Shown: positions 44,032-53,960, counted from the first letter of the stretch. The stretch is DNA of 64,000 nucleotides from Prionace glauca (GCA_037974335.1 CM075760.1:23545538-23609537), one strand, 5' to 3'. Numbers and translations: made by a program. Notes: generated by a model not told the origin, from the sequence alone.

Positions 44032-45045
44032 ATGGAGAAACTGTGGAAATATGGGGACTGTGGGAAGGAATTCAGGTTTTCGTCACAACTGGAAATCCAT
44101 CAGCATATTCACACTGGGGAGAAGCCATTCACCTGCGCTGAGTGTGGGAAGGGATTCACTCGGCTATCCTTCCTACAGTCCCACAAGCGAGTTCACGCTG
44201 GAGAGAGACCATTCACCTGCTCTCAGTGTGGAAAGGGATTTAGTGATTCATCCTCCCTGCTGAGACACCAGCGAGTTCACGCTGGAGAGAGACCATTCAC
44301 CTGCTCTCAGTGTGGAAAGGGATTTAGTGATTCATCCTCCCTGCGGAGACACCAGCGAGTTCACACCGGGGAGAAACCGTTCACCTGCTCTCAGTGTGGG
44401 AAGCAATTCCGTGATTCATCCCACCTGTGGAGACACCGGCGAGTTCACAGCGGGGAGAGGCCGTTCACCTGCTCTGTGTGTGGGAAGGGATTCACTGATC
44501 CATCAACCCTGCAGAGACACCAGCAGGTTCATACTGGGCAGAAGCCATTTATCTGCTCCGAGTGTGGGAAGGGATTCCCTCTCTCATCCCACCTGCTGAC
44601 ACACCAGAGAGTTCACACTGGGGAGAGGCCATTCACTTGCCCCGTGTGTGGGAAGGGATTCACCATGTCAGCCCACCTACTGAGACATCAGCGGGTTCAC
44701 ACTGGGGAGAGGCCATTCACCTGCTCTCAGTGTGGGAAGGGATTCAGTGATTCATCCGCTCTGCAGATACACCAGTGCGTTCACACTGGGGAGAGACCAT
44801 TCACCTGCTTTCAATGTGGGAAGGGATTCACTCAGTTATCCAACTTGCAGATACACCAGCGAATCCACACTGGGGAGAGACAGTTCAGCTGCTCTCACTG
44901 TGGGAAGGCCTTCTCCCGGCTTTTCAACCTGCAGACACACCAGCGAATCCACACTGGAGAGAAACCGTTCACCTGCTCTCAGTGTGGGAAGAGATTCAGT
45001 GATTCATCCTCCCTGCGGAAACACTGGCGAGTTCATACAGAGTAG
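44032..45045 (+). CDS. ZNF-6: C2H2 zinc-finger protein, 12 finger units
   Basis: A 337-residue protein starting at accATGg. Finger 1 is degenerate: its first cysteine is tyrosine (WKYGDCGKEF). Eleven intact C2H2 fingers follow. Contact residues (-1,2,3,6): FSQI, RSFS, DSSR, DSSR, DSHR, DSTR, LSHT, MAHR, DSAI, QSNI, RFNT, DSSK. Fingers 3 and 4 are nearly identical also at DNA level (44,206-44,373) and share an unusual HAGERP linker, so finger 4 arose by a recent 84-bp duplication. The last linker is altered to HTE-stop (TAG at 45,043); a decayed thirteenth finger follows to 45,123 in another frame, ending RVHK-stop, the ancestral end of the gene. It shares a promoter island with ZNF-3. Confidence 0.92.
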   Translation: MEKLWKYGDCGKEFRFSSQLEIHQHIHTGEKPFTCAECGKGFTRLSFLQSHKRVHAGERPFTCSQCGKGFSDSSSLLRHQRVHAGERPFTCSQCGKGFSDSSSLRRHQRVHTGEKPFTCSQCGKQFRDSSHLWRHRRVHSGERPFTCSVCGKGFTDPSTLQRHQQVHTGQKPFICSECGKGFPLSSHLLTHQRVHTGERPFTCPVCGKGFTMSAHLLRHQRVHTGERPFTCSQCGKGFSDSSALQIHQCVHTGERPFTCFQCGKGFTQLSNLQIHQRIHTGERQFSCSHCGKAFSRLFNLQTHQRIHTGEKPFTCSQCGKRFSDSSSLRKHWRVHTE

Positions 45046-45123
45046 GGCGTCGTTCATCTGCTCTCAACGTGGGAATGGAATTGTTCACTCATTCCATCTG
45101 CTGAGACACCGAGTTCATAAGTG
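45046..45123 (+). pseudogene. Relic thirteenth finger of ZNF-6
   Basis: Out of frame with ZNF-6: SFICSQRGNGIVHSFHLLRHRVHK-stop in pieces (second cysteine is arginine). Marks the former C-terminus. Confidence 0.75.
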
Positions 45124-45600
45124 ATTCCAGGGTTTGGATTCTGCTGTTATTGTTTTTGCTCTCACTTATGTCCAGGACTGCATTTTGTTCATTCTCCCAG
45201 TTGGTCAATGGGGAGAGTCAGAAGGTTTCTTGATGCTGGACTGGCCAGACTCACGGCTTTGACTACAGTGGGCTGATGATCTTTGAGCCTGGAAGAGCAC
45301 GTTTCTTGTCTTCAAATTTCACAAGGATCACAAGAGTGAAGGCACATTGTAAGTTCAAAGATAGTTAATTCGTAATTCTGTTTGGAACCCCACCAAAGTA
45401 TGTGACATTGCCATGGAGATGGGCTGCGGTAGTTATATGGTTCTTTAGTTTATGTGGGTGTTTCTCACAGGAGAAAACTAAAATATGAGGGGCAAGTTTT
45501 CTGAGATAAGAAACTGCATCAAAAGGTATAATGGGAGACAGGCAACAGGTAATATTTCAGAGATTATTATATGTTTACAAGAGCGTCGACGAGTTCACAC
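45124..45600 (+). other. 3' flank of ZNF-6
   Basis: 'tgctgttattg', 'tccaggactgcattttgttc' and 'gggctgatgatctttgagcc'-like blocks resemble the 3' flanks of other genes in the cluster. No coding sequence; a polyadenylation signal was not clearly seen. Confidence 0.45.
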
Positions 45601-45605
45601 ATCGA

Positions 45606-45850
45606 TGAGTTTATACTGGGGAGAGGCCGTTCACCTGCTCTGTGTGTGGGATGGGAGTCAGTATCTCAACCACCCTGCTGAGACACCAGCGAGTTCACTC
45701 TGGGGAGAGGCCGTTCACCTGCTCTGTGTGTGGGATGGGAGTCAGTATCTCAACCACCCTGTTGAGACACCAGCGAGTTCACTCTGGGGAGAGGCCGTTC
45801 ACCTGCTCTGTGTGTGAAGGGATTCAGTATCTCAACTACCATGTTGGAGC
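45606..45850 (+). pseudogene. Finger fragment with an 84-bp duplication
   Basis: Three successive copies of a finger start; GGGGAGAGG begins at 45,618, 45,702 and 45,786, 84 bases apart. Units 1 and 2 read [21 protein letters not shown], where the conserved KGF is replaced by MGV; unit 3 is cut short. No ATG, no promoter and no MEKP start, so it is a detached fragment of a ZNF gene. Confidence 0.8.
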
Positions 45851-45962
45851 AGGAGCCGTGAACCAGCTGTGGGAGCGGGAGCCATGAACCAGCTGTGGGA
45901 GCGGGAGCCGTGAACCAGCTGTGGGAGCGGGAGCCGTGAACCAGCTGTGGGAGTGGGAGCCG
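45848..45962 (+). repeat. 26-bp minisatellite, about 4 copies
   Basis: Unit 'gaaccagctg' + 'tgggagcgggagccgt' repeats every 26 bases. A single diverged unit ('gtgaaccagctgtgagacc') stands at the matching place of the paralogous segment at 57,860. Confidence 0.9.
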
Positions 45963-47500
45963 AGGAGGTCATTCGGAACCATGGGTGTTCCCAATGTTTA
46001 AATCCCTCAGCAGGAAAACAGTGAAGTCCATGCTTGGATTGAGGAGTCCATGTTTTGAGTCAATTTTGAAAACTCAAAGGAAAGTTGGGCAGTTGTTTAG
46101 CCGAAAACTAATAGAATCAATCAAATCCTCATGAAATCTTGGAGCCTGGAGTATAGCTGGAATACTGAGGGGAATTAAAATGAATTCTGGGAGCTTTGAC
46201 ATATCTTTTGAGAGTTACAGGAACAGAATTGAATGTACATTCAAGATATTAAGTATAAGGGTTTAAAAAGTACAAAAAAGGAAATATGCTGCAAAATCTC
46301 AGCAGGTCTGGCAGCATCTGTATAGAGTGAAAATAGAGTTCATGTTTGGAGTCAGAACTGAGTTTACAGCATAAATCTTTACAAAATATAATTCATTGAG
46401 CTGGTTTTTAATATTTTATATACAGTGAAGTTTGATTTTGTTTAAAAATCTGGAATCTTGTAATGGGTGTTTGGATTTCTTGTTAAATATTAATGTTCTC
46501 AACCCTAATTGTAACAACACACACAAACAAAAGAAAAAGATAAACATTATGGTCTTTGTACAAAATTAAGTATTACATTATAAGACACTCCTCTTCTAAG
46601 ATCTGCAATAGTTTTTTAGCTCAAGCACTACTGAAACAATCAGCTAATAAATAAATAAAATTTGCACTAATTATCACCCTTGTAAATCAGGAAGGCTATC
46701 ATCCAGCACAGAGGGTCATTTGGAATTTCTCTCATTGACCAATTGACAGGGATTATACTCTCCAATCAACTGACGTGAATTCTTTACGTGAATTGTCCAT
46801 ATCAGCGCAGTTATCAATTTGAAGTTTAGCTGATCAGCTGAGATTTTCTGCAACATTTAATCGATCACTGCTTGATTCCTTTCACAGCATCCACCTTTCA
46901 GCTGCCGTGTTCATGACCAAAATGTTCATGTGTTCACACACATCTCACAACTCATCATTCAGAAACTCAGCTGGTGCCACAGGTTCAGCCCCAAATGCAA
47001 AGGGCAGGTTTACTGTTGGGATGTGATGGCATCCTCCAACAATTTTGAAACATTGTACACTTTGCACTAGTCTCTTGTATGAGTCTCGTAAACTCTTCAC
47101 CATCTGCTCCTGTATCTTGAAGCAGGACTTTTAAACTGTCAAATTGTTTGTGTCGTTTTAAGACAATGTGCATCTTTCTCTTCTGATTTTTATCAAAGAT
47201 ATCATTATTCCTTCTCAAACAAGCTAGATTGGAAACTGTGTGTATTTTTAAACATTCTCTGTCAGCACATTATAATCCTGACAGCCTTATAGTGAAGGAA
47301 GAAAGTGGAACCAATTTTTACTTAGTACAGATTTATTCACAGAGTGAAATATTACAAGTATATAATTCCCAAACCATTCCATGCTTTGTCAGTAAGTGTA
47401 TCTTTATATGTGCTCATGTAAATCAATGTCCACTGCTTGTGTATACTAAACCTCAAATTATACAATTCACACCCACAGGCAGAGTATTTAAAAGGTCTCT
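45963..47500 (-). repeat. 3' flank of ZNF-8, paralogous to 57,840-59,400
   Basis: Shared blocks in order: 'caatgtttaaatccctcagca', 'tcttggagcctgga.aatagctgg', 'ttcaagatattaagtata', 'gtacaaa..attacat', and 'ttataatcctgacagcctta'. A small foldback-type repeat is at 46,280-46,345. At 46,985-47,218 the minus strand holds a 77-codon frame (FDKNQKRKMHIVLKRHKQFD in part) that looks coding-like but was not identified. Confidence 0.65.
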
Positions 47501-47502
47501 AA

Positions 47503-47940
47503 TCAGTGTGATTGCCAGTGTCTCAGCAGCTTGGATGCCTGTGAATCCTTTCCTACACTCGGAGCAGGTGAACAGCCTCTCTCCTCTGTGTGAACTTGCT
47601 TGTGCTTCCACAGGTTGGAAGGATCAGCAAATCCCTTCCCACGTTCAGCGCAGGTGAATGGCTTCTCCCCGGTGTGAACTCGCTGGTGTTTCCAGAGGCT
47701 GGAGGAATGAATGAATCCCTTCCCACACTCAGTGCAGGTGAACAGGCTCTCCAGAGTGAATTTGCTGGTGTTTCTGCAGACTGATGGACCTAGTAAACCC
47801 CTTCCCACACACAGAGCAGGGGAATGGCTTCTCCCCAGTGTGAACAGCCTGATGGTTCTGCAGGGTAGATGATGCACTGAATCCCTTCCCACACACGGTG
47901 CAGGTGAAAGGTCTCTCCCCTGTGTGAACTCGTTGATGCA
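47503..47940 (-). pseudogene. Decayed C-terminal fingers of ZNF-8
   Basis: About five further fingers lie beyond the ZNF-8 stop, in shifted frames: [54 protein letters not shown] in one frame, [18 protein letters not shown] and CAERGKGFADPSNLWKHK in another. The first two repeat fingers 7 and 8 of ZNF-8. At least two frameshifts separate the pieces. Confidence 0.8.
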
Positions 47941-48843
47941 TCAGCAGATGGGATGACCGAGTGAATCCCTTCCCACAGTCAGAGCAGGTGAATGGTCTTT
48001 CCCCATGTGAACTTGCTCGTGCTTTCGCAGGGTGGATGAATCTCTGAATCTTTTCCCACACACACAGCAGGGGAATGGCCTCTCTCCAGTGTGAACTGCC
48101 TGGTGTCGCAGCAGGGCAGATAACTGTGTAAATGCCTTCCCACACACGGAGCAGGGGAATGGCCTCTCCCCAGTATGAACTGCCTGGTGGTTCTGCAAGG
48201 TAGATGATGCACTGAATCCCTTCCCACACACGGTGCAGGTGAAAGATCTCTCCCGTGTGTGGATTTGTTGGTGCATCAGCAGGTGGGATGACCGAGTGAA
48301 TCCTTTCCCACAGTCAGAGCAGGTGAATGGCCTCTCCCCAGTGTGAACTCGCTCATGCTTCCGCAGGGTGGATGAATCTCTGAATCTCTTCCTACACACA
48401 CAGCAGGAGAAAGGCCTCTCTCCAGTGTGAACTTGCTTGTGTTTCCGCAGACTGGATGAATCACTGAATCTCTTCTCACACACAGAGCAGGAGAAAGGCC
48501 TCTCCCCAGTGTGAACCCGCTTGTGTGTCAGAAAGTTGGATAAATGAGCGAATCTCTTCCCACACTCGGAGCAGGTGAATGGCCTCTCTCCAGTGTGAAT
48601 CCGCCAATGAATCTCTAGCACTGATAAGGATTTGAATCCCTTGCCACAGTCAGAACAGGTGAACGGCCTCTCCTCACTGTGAACCCGTCTGTGTTTCAAT
48701 AAATTGGATGAATTACTGAATCCCCTCCCACATTTGAAACAGGTGAATGGTTTCTCCCCTGTGTGACTGCGTTGATGAATCTCCAGCTCTGATGGGTATC
48801 TGAATTTCTTCCCACAGTCCCCACATTTCCATGGTGTCTCCAT
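47941..48843 (-). CDS. ZNF-8: C2H2 zinc-finger protein, 10 fingers, C-terminus lost
   Basis: A 300-residue protein starting at [14 protein letters not shown]. Ten intact fingers, contact residues (-1,2,3,6): YSEI, NSNK, SSVI, HSNT, DSSK, DSTK, RSHM, ASTN, QSAR, DSTK. After finger 10 the linker has CACATGGGG, one base short of CACACTGGGG, so 21 out-of-frame residues precede the stop and the fingers at 47,503-47,940 are cut off. Fingers 6-9 and 10-13 (the last three now out of frame) form a duplicated four-finger block; equivalent bases are 335 apart, one fewer than 4 x 84, which locates the lost base inside the second block. Exon 2 acceptor, exon start 49,096. Divergent from ZNF-9 across the island at 51.4-52.7 kb. 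Confidence 0.9.
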   Translation of the reverse strand: METPWKCGDCGKKFRYPSELEIHQRSHTGEKPFTCFKCGRGFSNSSNLLKHRRVHSEERPFTCSDCGKGFKSLSVLEIHWRIHTGERPFTCSECGKRFAHLSNFLTHKRVHTGERPFSCSVCEKRFSDSSSLRKHKQVHTGERPFSCCVCRKRFRDSSTLRKHERVHTGERPFTCSDCGKGFTRSSHLLMHQQIHTRERSFTCTVCGKGFSASSTLQNHQAVHTGERPFPCSVCGKAFTQLSALLRHQAVHTGERPFPCCVCGKRFRDSSTLRKHEQVHMGKDHSPALTVGRDSLGHPIC

Positions 48844-49230
48844 GATGCAGGTGTCCTTGTCTCTCTCCAGGTTCGATGATCAGTTGAAGTCTCGTCCACA
48901 TACACAACGCGTGTACTGTTTCTCCTCACTGTGGATGGTGTAATTTTTTTCAGGCTGTGTAACTGGTTAAAGCTCTTTCCACAGTCAGTTCACTGAAGCA
49001 CTCACTCGGCTGTGTGTGTGCGTCTTGGTGCTTTTCCAGTTACGCTGTTGCTTAAAATCTTTTGGGATGTATGTCTGCAAATCGTCTCCAAATATCCTGT
49101 AAAAGCAGTTCATGAAAGTTGTCACTTTGTGCAGAATAGAAATTCAAAACCAAAAATTCGAGTTTCTATAGAATCTTCTTTCCTCTATAATTCCTCAAAA
49201 ATCCACCCAGACACATTGGCCAAAATTTTA
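48844..49230 (-). other. ZNF-8 exon 2 leader and end of intron 1
   Basis: Acceptor 'actgcttttacag'/GATATTTGG. The leader has the fossil finger ('ggctgtgtaactggttaaagc' reversed) and 'ttcaactgatcatcgaacc', again with the family TGA. Confidence 0.65.
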
Positions 49231-49379
49231 CTGGCACATTTGCCCCAGAATTAGGGCAGGTGAGGTGTGCAGCATGGCATTCTCTTACGGGGTCATATGA
49301 GCTTCGGGCTGTGTGCCGGTAAAATTCCAGCAATTTTTGCCATTTTCACTCTGCTGTCCAAATATCAGTCAAACAGTTA

Positions 49380-49525
49380 CAAGAACATAAGGACTAGAAG
49401 CAGAAGTACAGCACCAGACCTCCCGAGCTGCTCTGCATTCAATAAGATCATAGTTGATCTTTTCATGGACCTTGCTCCACTTACCTCATCATAACACTTA
49501 ATTCCTTTACTGTTTTAAAAAATAT
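49380..49525 (-). mobile_element. Old CR1 3' tail
   Basis: 'agaacataaggactagaagc' and 'attcaataagatcatagttg' mark a reversed CR1 end. Confidence 0.75.
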
Positions 49526-49609
49526 ATAGTGAAGGAGTGATTTGTTCTAATTGACAGCTTCAAAGAAACCTGAAATTCTTAACACGCAGTAGTATATATC
49601 ATGTGAATA

Positions 49610-49945
49610 TATATAACTGGGTTAAAGTCCAACAGGTTTGTTTGTATCATGAGCTTTTGGAGTGCTGCTTCTTCATCAGATGAGACATCTGTTGAAGGAG
49701 CAGCGCTCCGAAAACTGGTGATTCCAAATGAACCTGTTGGACTTTAATCTGGTGTTGTGTTTTGAAATGAACCTGTTGGACTTTAATCTGGTGTTGTGAG
49801 ACTTCTTACTGTGCCTATCCCAGTCCAACACCAGCACCTCCACATTATGGATTCCATATGAATCTATTAGACTTTAATCTGGTGTGGTGAGACGTCTTAC
49901 CGTGCTCACCCCGGTACAACACCAGCATCTCCACATCATGTACAT
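49610..49945. mobile_element. Foldback element, best copy
   Basis: Left arm 'gttaaagtccaacaggtttg', 'tcatgagcttttggagtgc', 'cttcttcatcagatgag' is followed by the mirror arm 'gaaggagcagcgctccg', 'attccaaatgaacctgttgg', 'actttaatctggtgttgtg', 'agtccaacaccagcacctcc'. Parts of the right arm are repeated a second and third time (to 49,935). No protein coded; interpreted as a non-autonomous inverted-repeat transposon. Confidence 0.75.
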
Positions 49946-50057
49946 AACTGGATGAAAAATGTGTGTTCTACCGTACTCTATTTCTTAATTAGCAGTATAG
50001 TAGCAGGGTATTTGAGGAAGAATATTATTTAGAAAGTGAATAGTCATAATCTGCCTC

Positions 50058-50857
50058 CTTTGGTATGAGGAATGGTAGGAAGGACTATTACTTACAGGGC
50101 GAAAAACTGCAGCAGGCGACGGTGCAGAGGGACCTCGGGGTCCTTGTGCATGAGTCGCAAAAACCCAGCTTGCAGGTGCAGCAGGTGGTCAGGAAGGCGA
50201 ATGGGATGCTGGCCTTCATAGCGAGGGGGATTGAATATAAAAGTAGGGAGGTCTTGCTGCAGCTGTATAGGGCATTGGTGAGGCCGCAGCTGGAGTACTG
50301 TGTGCAGTTTTGGGCGCCGCACCTGCGCAAGGATATTTTGGCCCTGGAGGGAGTGCAGAGGAGGTTTACTCGGCTGATACCGGAGTTGAAGGGATTGAGC
50401 TATGAGGAGAGGCTGAATAAACTAGGCTTGTACTCGTTAGAGTTTAGAAGAATGAGGGGAGATCTCATTGAGACGTATAAGATGATGAATGGGATGGATA
50501 GGATAGAGGTGGAGAGACTCTTCCCGCTCAAAAAAGACAGTAGGACTAGGGGGCACAGCCTCAAGATAAAGGGGGGGCGGTTTAGAACAGAGTTGAGGAG
50601 GAACTTCTTCACTCAAAGGGTGGTGAATCTCTGGAATTCTCTGCCCGTTGAAGTGGTGGAGGCTGCCTCGCTAAATATTTTTAAGAAACGGGTTGATGGG
50701 TTTTTGATAAGAGCAGGGATTAAGGGTTATGGGGAGAGGGCGGGAAGGTGGAGCTGAGTCATGACAGATCAGCCATGATCTTATTGAATGGCGGGGCAGG
50801 CTCGAAGGGCCAGATGGCCTACTCCTGCTCCTATTTCTTATGTTCTTATGTTCTTAA
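50058..50857 (+). mobile_element. Young CR1 LINE fragment, 800 bp
   Basis: Open frame to 50,757 (230 codons from the first ATG) with the same RT C-terminal landmarks as the copy at 31,885 (VQRDLGVLVHESQ, QLYRALVRPQLEYC, FFTQRVVNLWNSLP). Ends in TTCTTATG units. It lies in intron 1 of ZNF-8, antisense to that gene. Confidence 0.92.
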
Positions 50858-50859
50858 GA

Positions 50860-51399
50860 TTGTGGAAGTAGTGGTCACTTATTTCAAAACGGAACGGGTG
50901 GGTATGTGAAACAAATAAACTTCCACAAGTACAGTTATTTAGGGAGAAATGGAGCTGACTAGATTGTTTGATGAAGGATTGGGAAGGACTGGAACTGTTG
51001 AATGATCTCTTCTATTTTGCAAGGACCCCAAAGATATACAGTACTATATTAAAGTGTAGAAATAACAGTAAACATTTTACAGAACCATAAATAATGTCTG
51101 ATATGTACCGCAACAACACCAGGTATACCTGTGTGCTATATTAATTTACTGTCCCCTTGAAGGTTAGCCATCCACTGGGAAAACCACCTCTTTAATTGTG
51201 AACATTCGGAAAGAGACCATCCCAGTAGCCAGACAAATAAATGTGTCAAGCTGAAGGAGCAAAGGATACCAATGTGTTCAAGACGGAGATAGACCTGGGC
51301 CAATCTTTCCAGAGTCTGCAGCCTCCCTGGATTCACTTCCTTTCCCTGCAGTTGCTGCAAGTCCCCAATTTCCCCATAATGAGAAAAGAAATGTAAAGT
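50860..51399 (-). other. Intron 1 of ZNF-8
   Basis: Holds the block shared with 1,690-2,000 ('gtccccttgaaggttag', 'ccagacaaat', 'gaaggagcaaaggata', 'ccctggattcacttcc'). No coding frame. Confidence 0.5.
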
Positions 51400-52720
51400 G
51401 TTTTACTCACAGATATTGGACTGAGGAGAAATTTGTGATGTGTGAGGCTGAATCTTCAGAGAGAGAGAAGCAGCCACTTGACCAGCTCCACATTCAGACA
51501 ACACGGGGTGATCCCGCACTCTGATTGGCTGGATGATCAGAGTCCTTCCGGTCCTCCAGCTCTTCCCATTGGTCAATGAAGACAACGAGGAAGCGGAACC
51601 AGAGCCCACGTGGGGGCGGAGACTCTTTGACCTCCGGCCGCGCGGGGCTTTTGTCCAATCCGCAATGTCGTCTTTTTGCTCCAATGGGAGACTGAGCGTT
51701 AGAATCAGCCAACAGGAATCAGTCTGCTCTGCCATGACACATGAGTGAAACGAGAATGGAGGGATATGGTAGGGGATATTAAATAAGGTTAAACCTCGGG
51801 AGACACCGGAAAGGCAGGCTGTAAGATTAATATTTTGACTTTATTCCACAGGTGGAGGTCCACCTCGTGTCAAACGAGGGGCATTCACACGGCGGGTCGT
51901 GCCTGGGCTGCTCTTGGAAGTTCCGGGAGTGGCCTAGAACTTCGTGTCGGTGTGTGTGCTTGATCCTGGACCGGTAGATGGGCGCCGCAACAGCTCAGTG
52001 ACTAGCACTGCTGGCTGTGCAGGCACATGGATTTGGGCCTGTGTCTGTGGGAGTTTGCTCATTCTCCCTGTGGTTGCGTGGGTTTCCTCCGGGCGCTCCG
52101 GTTTCCTCCCACACCCCAAAAATGTGCTCTCAGGCTAATCGGTTTTTACCAAATCGACACTATTTCTTCCCTGAATCTGACTGAGTAGGGTTCCATTCGT
52201 AGCCATGCAGGGTAGAATAGGTGTAGGGTGATGTGGCGGCGCGGGCTCGTTGGGCCGAAGGGCCTGTTTCCCGTGCTGGATTGTTCTTTGTTCTTTGTTC
52301 TTTATCTCGGGGTTCCAGTGCGCAGGCCCGGGCGCGCGGACCCGGGAGCCCCGCCCCCACCCATTGTTCCCCTCTGCCCCTCCTCGAGCCAAGGTTACCA
52401 CACAAGCGGCTGGCGGCTCCGGCCAGAGCGAGAAGCCGCTCGGTGATCTCCCCCTCCCCCCTCCGGCTGCTCCAAAAAGAGATCGAGAGGGACCGCTGGC
52501 GGCAGCCGCACTGCGCCTGCTCCGGACAGCTCGGCTCAGCAGCGCTCTCTGCGCCTGCGTGCTGGGCTGCCAGCTGAGGGAGTGGGGGAGGGGACTTTGC
52601 AAAATCTCTTCCCATCATTTTCTCCCAAGTCCCGCAGTTTGATTTGAAACAGCACAGCTTCTGTTTTTAGCTTCACACATAGACTGAAACCTCCTCCTCC
52701 AGCTCATATTTGTGAGTAAA
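51400..52720. promoter_or_regulatory. Bidirectional GC-rich promoter between ZNF-8 and ZNF-9, split by an insertion
   Basis: On the minus strand an exon ends 'ccaatatct' and donor GTGAGTAAAACACTTT starts the intron at 51,410. On the plus strand an exon ends 'ctcatattt' with donor GTGAGTAAAACACTTT, intron from 52,712. Between them are ATTGG boxes (51,521; 51,569), a GC box (gggggcgg, 51,613), the core 'gggagccccgcccccaccc' (52,344-52,362) and a GC-rich right half. The two halves are separated by 51,737-52,308, which includes a SINE. Matching donors on both sides are the clearest evidence in the window for divergent transcription from one island. Confidence 0.78.
51737..52308 (+). mobile_element. 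Insertion in the promoter, including a SINE with TTCTTTG tail
   Basis: The SINE part runs from 'gggcgccgcaacagctcagtg' (tRNA-like A-box region, 51,978) through 'gtgggtttcctccgggcgctcc' to 'gggccgaagggcctg' and a (TTCTTTG)n tail ending at 52,308. The left part, 51,737-51,975, was not identified. Uninterrupted islands at 33.5 and 42.0 kb show what the empty site looked like. Confidence 0.75.
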
Positions 52721-52975
52721 ACACTTTCTTTCTTCCCCTGGAAATACAGAGAGTTGTGGAGCTCTGGAACTAAAATTAGAGCCAAATATACTGAGGGGGG
52801 AAAATGTTTGTGATTTTGTGAAACCTGTTTTTATTGTCTGAGCTTTTTAAAAGTCAAATTTATCCTGTCTATTCAAATACTGTTTGTCTGCTAATGCATG
52901 ATTCATTGACGTTGATTTTAATTTGATTATTGCAACATTTATTAAAAGGTGGAATCTTTCCCTTTGCTTTATTCA

Positions 52976-53562
52976 TAAGAACAACATAAGGACATAAGAA
53001 ATAGGAGCAGGAGTAGGCCATCCAGCCCTTCGAGCCTGCCCCGCCATTCAATAAGATCATGGCTGATCTGTCGTGGCTCAGTTCCACATTCCTGCCCTCT
53101 CGCCATAACCCTTAATCCCCTCTCTTATCAGAAACCCATCAACCCTCATCTTAAAAATATTTAGCGAGGTACCCTCCCCCACTTCAATGGGCAGAGAATT
53201 CCAGAGATTCACCACCCTTTGAGTGAAGAAGTTCCTCCTCAACTCCGTTCTAAACCGCCCCCCCCCCCCTTATCTTGAGGCTGTGCCCCCTAGTCCTACT
53301 ATCCTTTCTGAGCGGGAAGGGTCTTGCCACCTCTATCCTATCCATCTCATTCATCATCTTATACGTCTCAGTGAGATCTCCCCTCATTCTTTTAAACTCT
53401 AACGAGTACAAGCCTAATTTATTCAGCCTCTCCTCATAGCTCAACCCCCTCAACTCCGGCATCAGCCTAGTAAACCTCCTCTGCACTCCCTCCAAGGCCA
53501 AAATATCCTTGCGTAAGTACGGCGCCCAAAACTGCACACAGTACTCCAGCTGCGGTCTCCAT
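52976..53562 (-). mobile_element. CR1 LINE 3' end
   Basis: Minus frame has PQLEYCVQFWAPYLRKDILA, FTRLMPELRGLSYEERLNKL and YSLEFKRMRGDL; a C-run at 53,261-53,270 breaks the frame. Same subfamily as 31,885. It lies in intron 1 of ZNF-9. Confidence 0.9.
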
Positions 53563-53960
53563 TCCATTGGATTTGTCTGGGAATTTATTAATTTTAAGGT
53601 TATTGTACTCATAGGGATCATAACAACATTGATACATCTACAATTGTTATGCAAGATCAGCTCTTATTCGTTGAAACTCTGAGAGAATAGAGGCCCAATT
53701 TTGTCATAGGAAACTCTCACCCTTCCAGGAATTTGTCAAATGAACCTTTGCTCCACTCTCTTTCTTGCAATTGTATCCTTCCTTTAGTAAGGAGACAAAG
53801 CCTCCACACAATACTCCAGGTAATGCAGGAGAGCGTGGGACAGTTATTTACAGCTTTTGGGGAACAAAATAGAAAATAAAGATTCATAGAAATTAACAGC
53901 TACCAATTGTAGATTCTGTCCTTAACTGACAAAGATGAAATTTGTAAGCCTCTTTTACAG

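Noticed and set aside
48713-49000. Selenocysteine at the conserved leader TGA
   Set aside because: No insertion element was seen and the residue would fall in a decayed finger; CGA to TGA decay explains it better.
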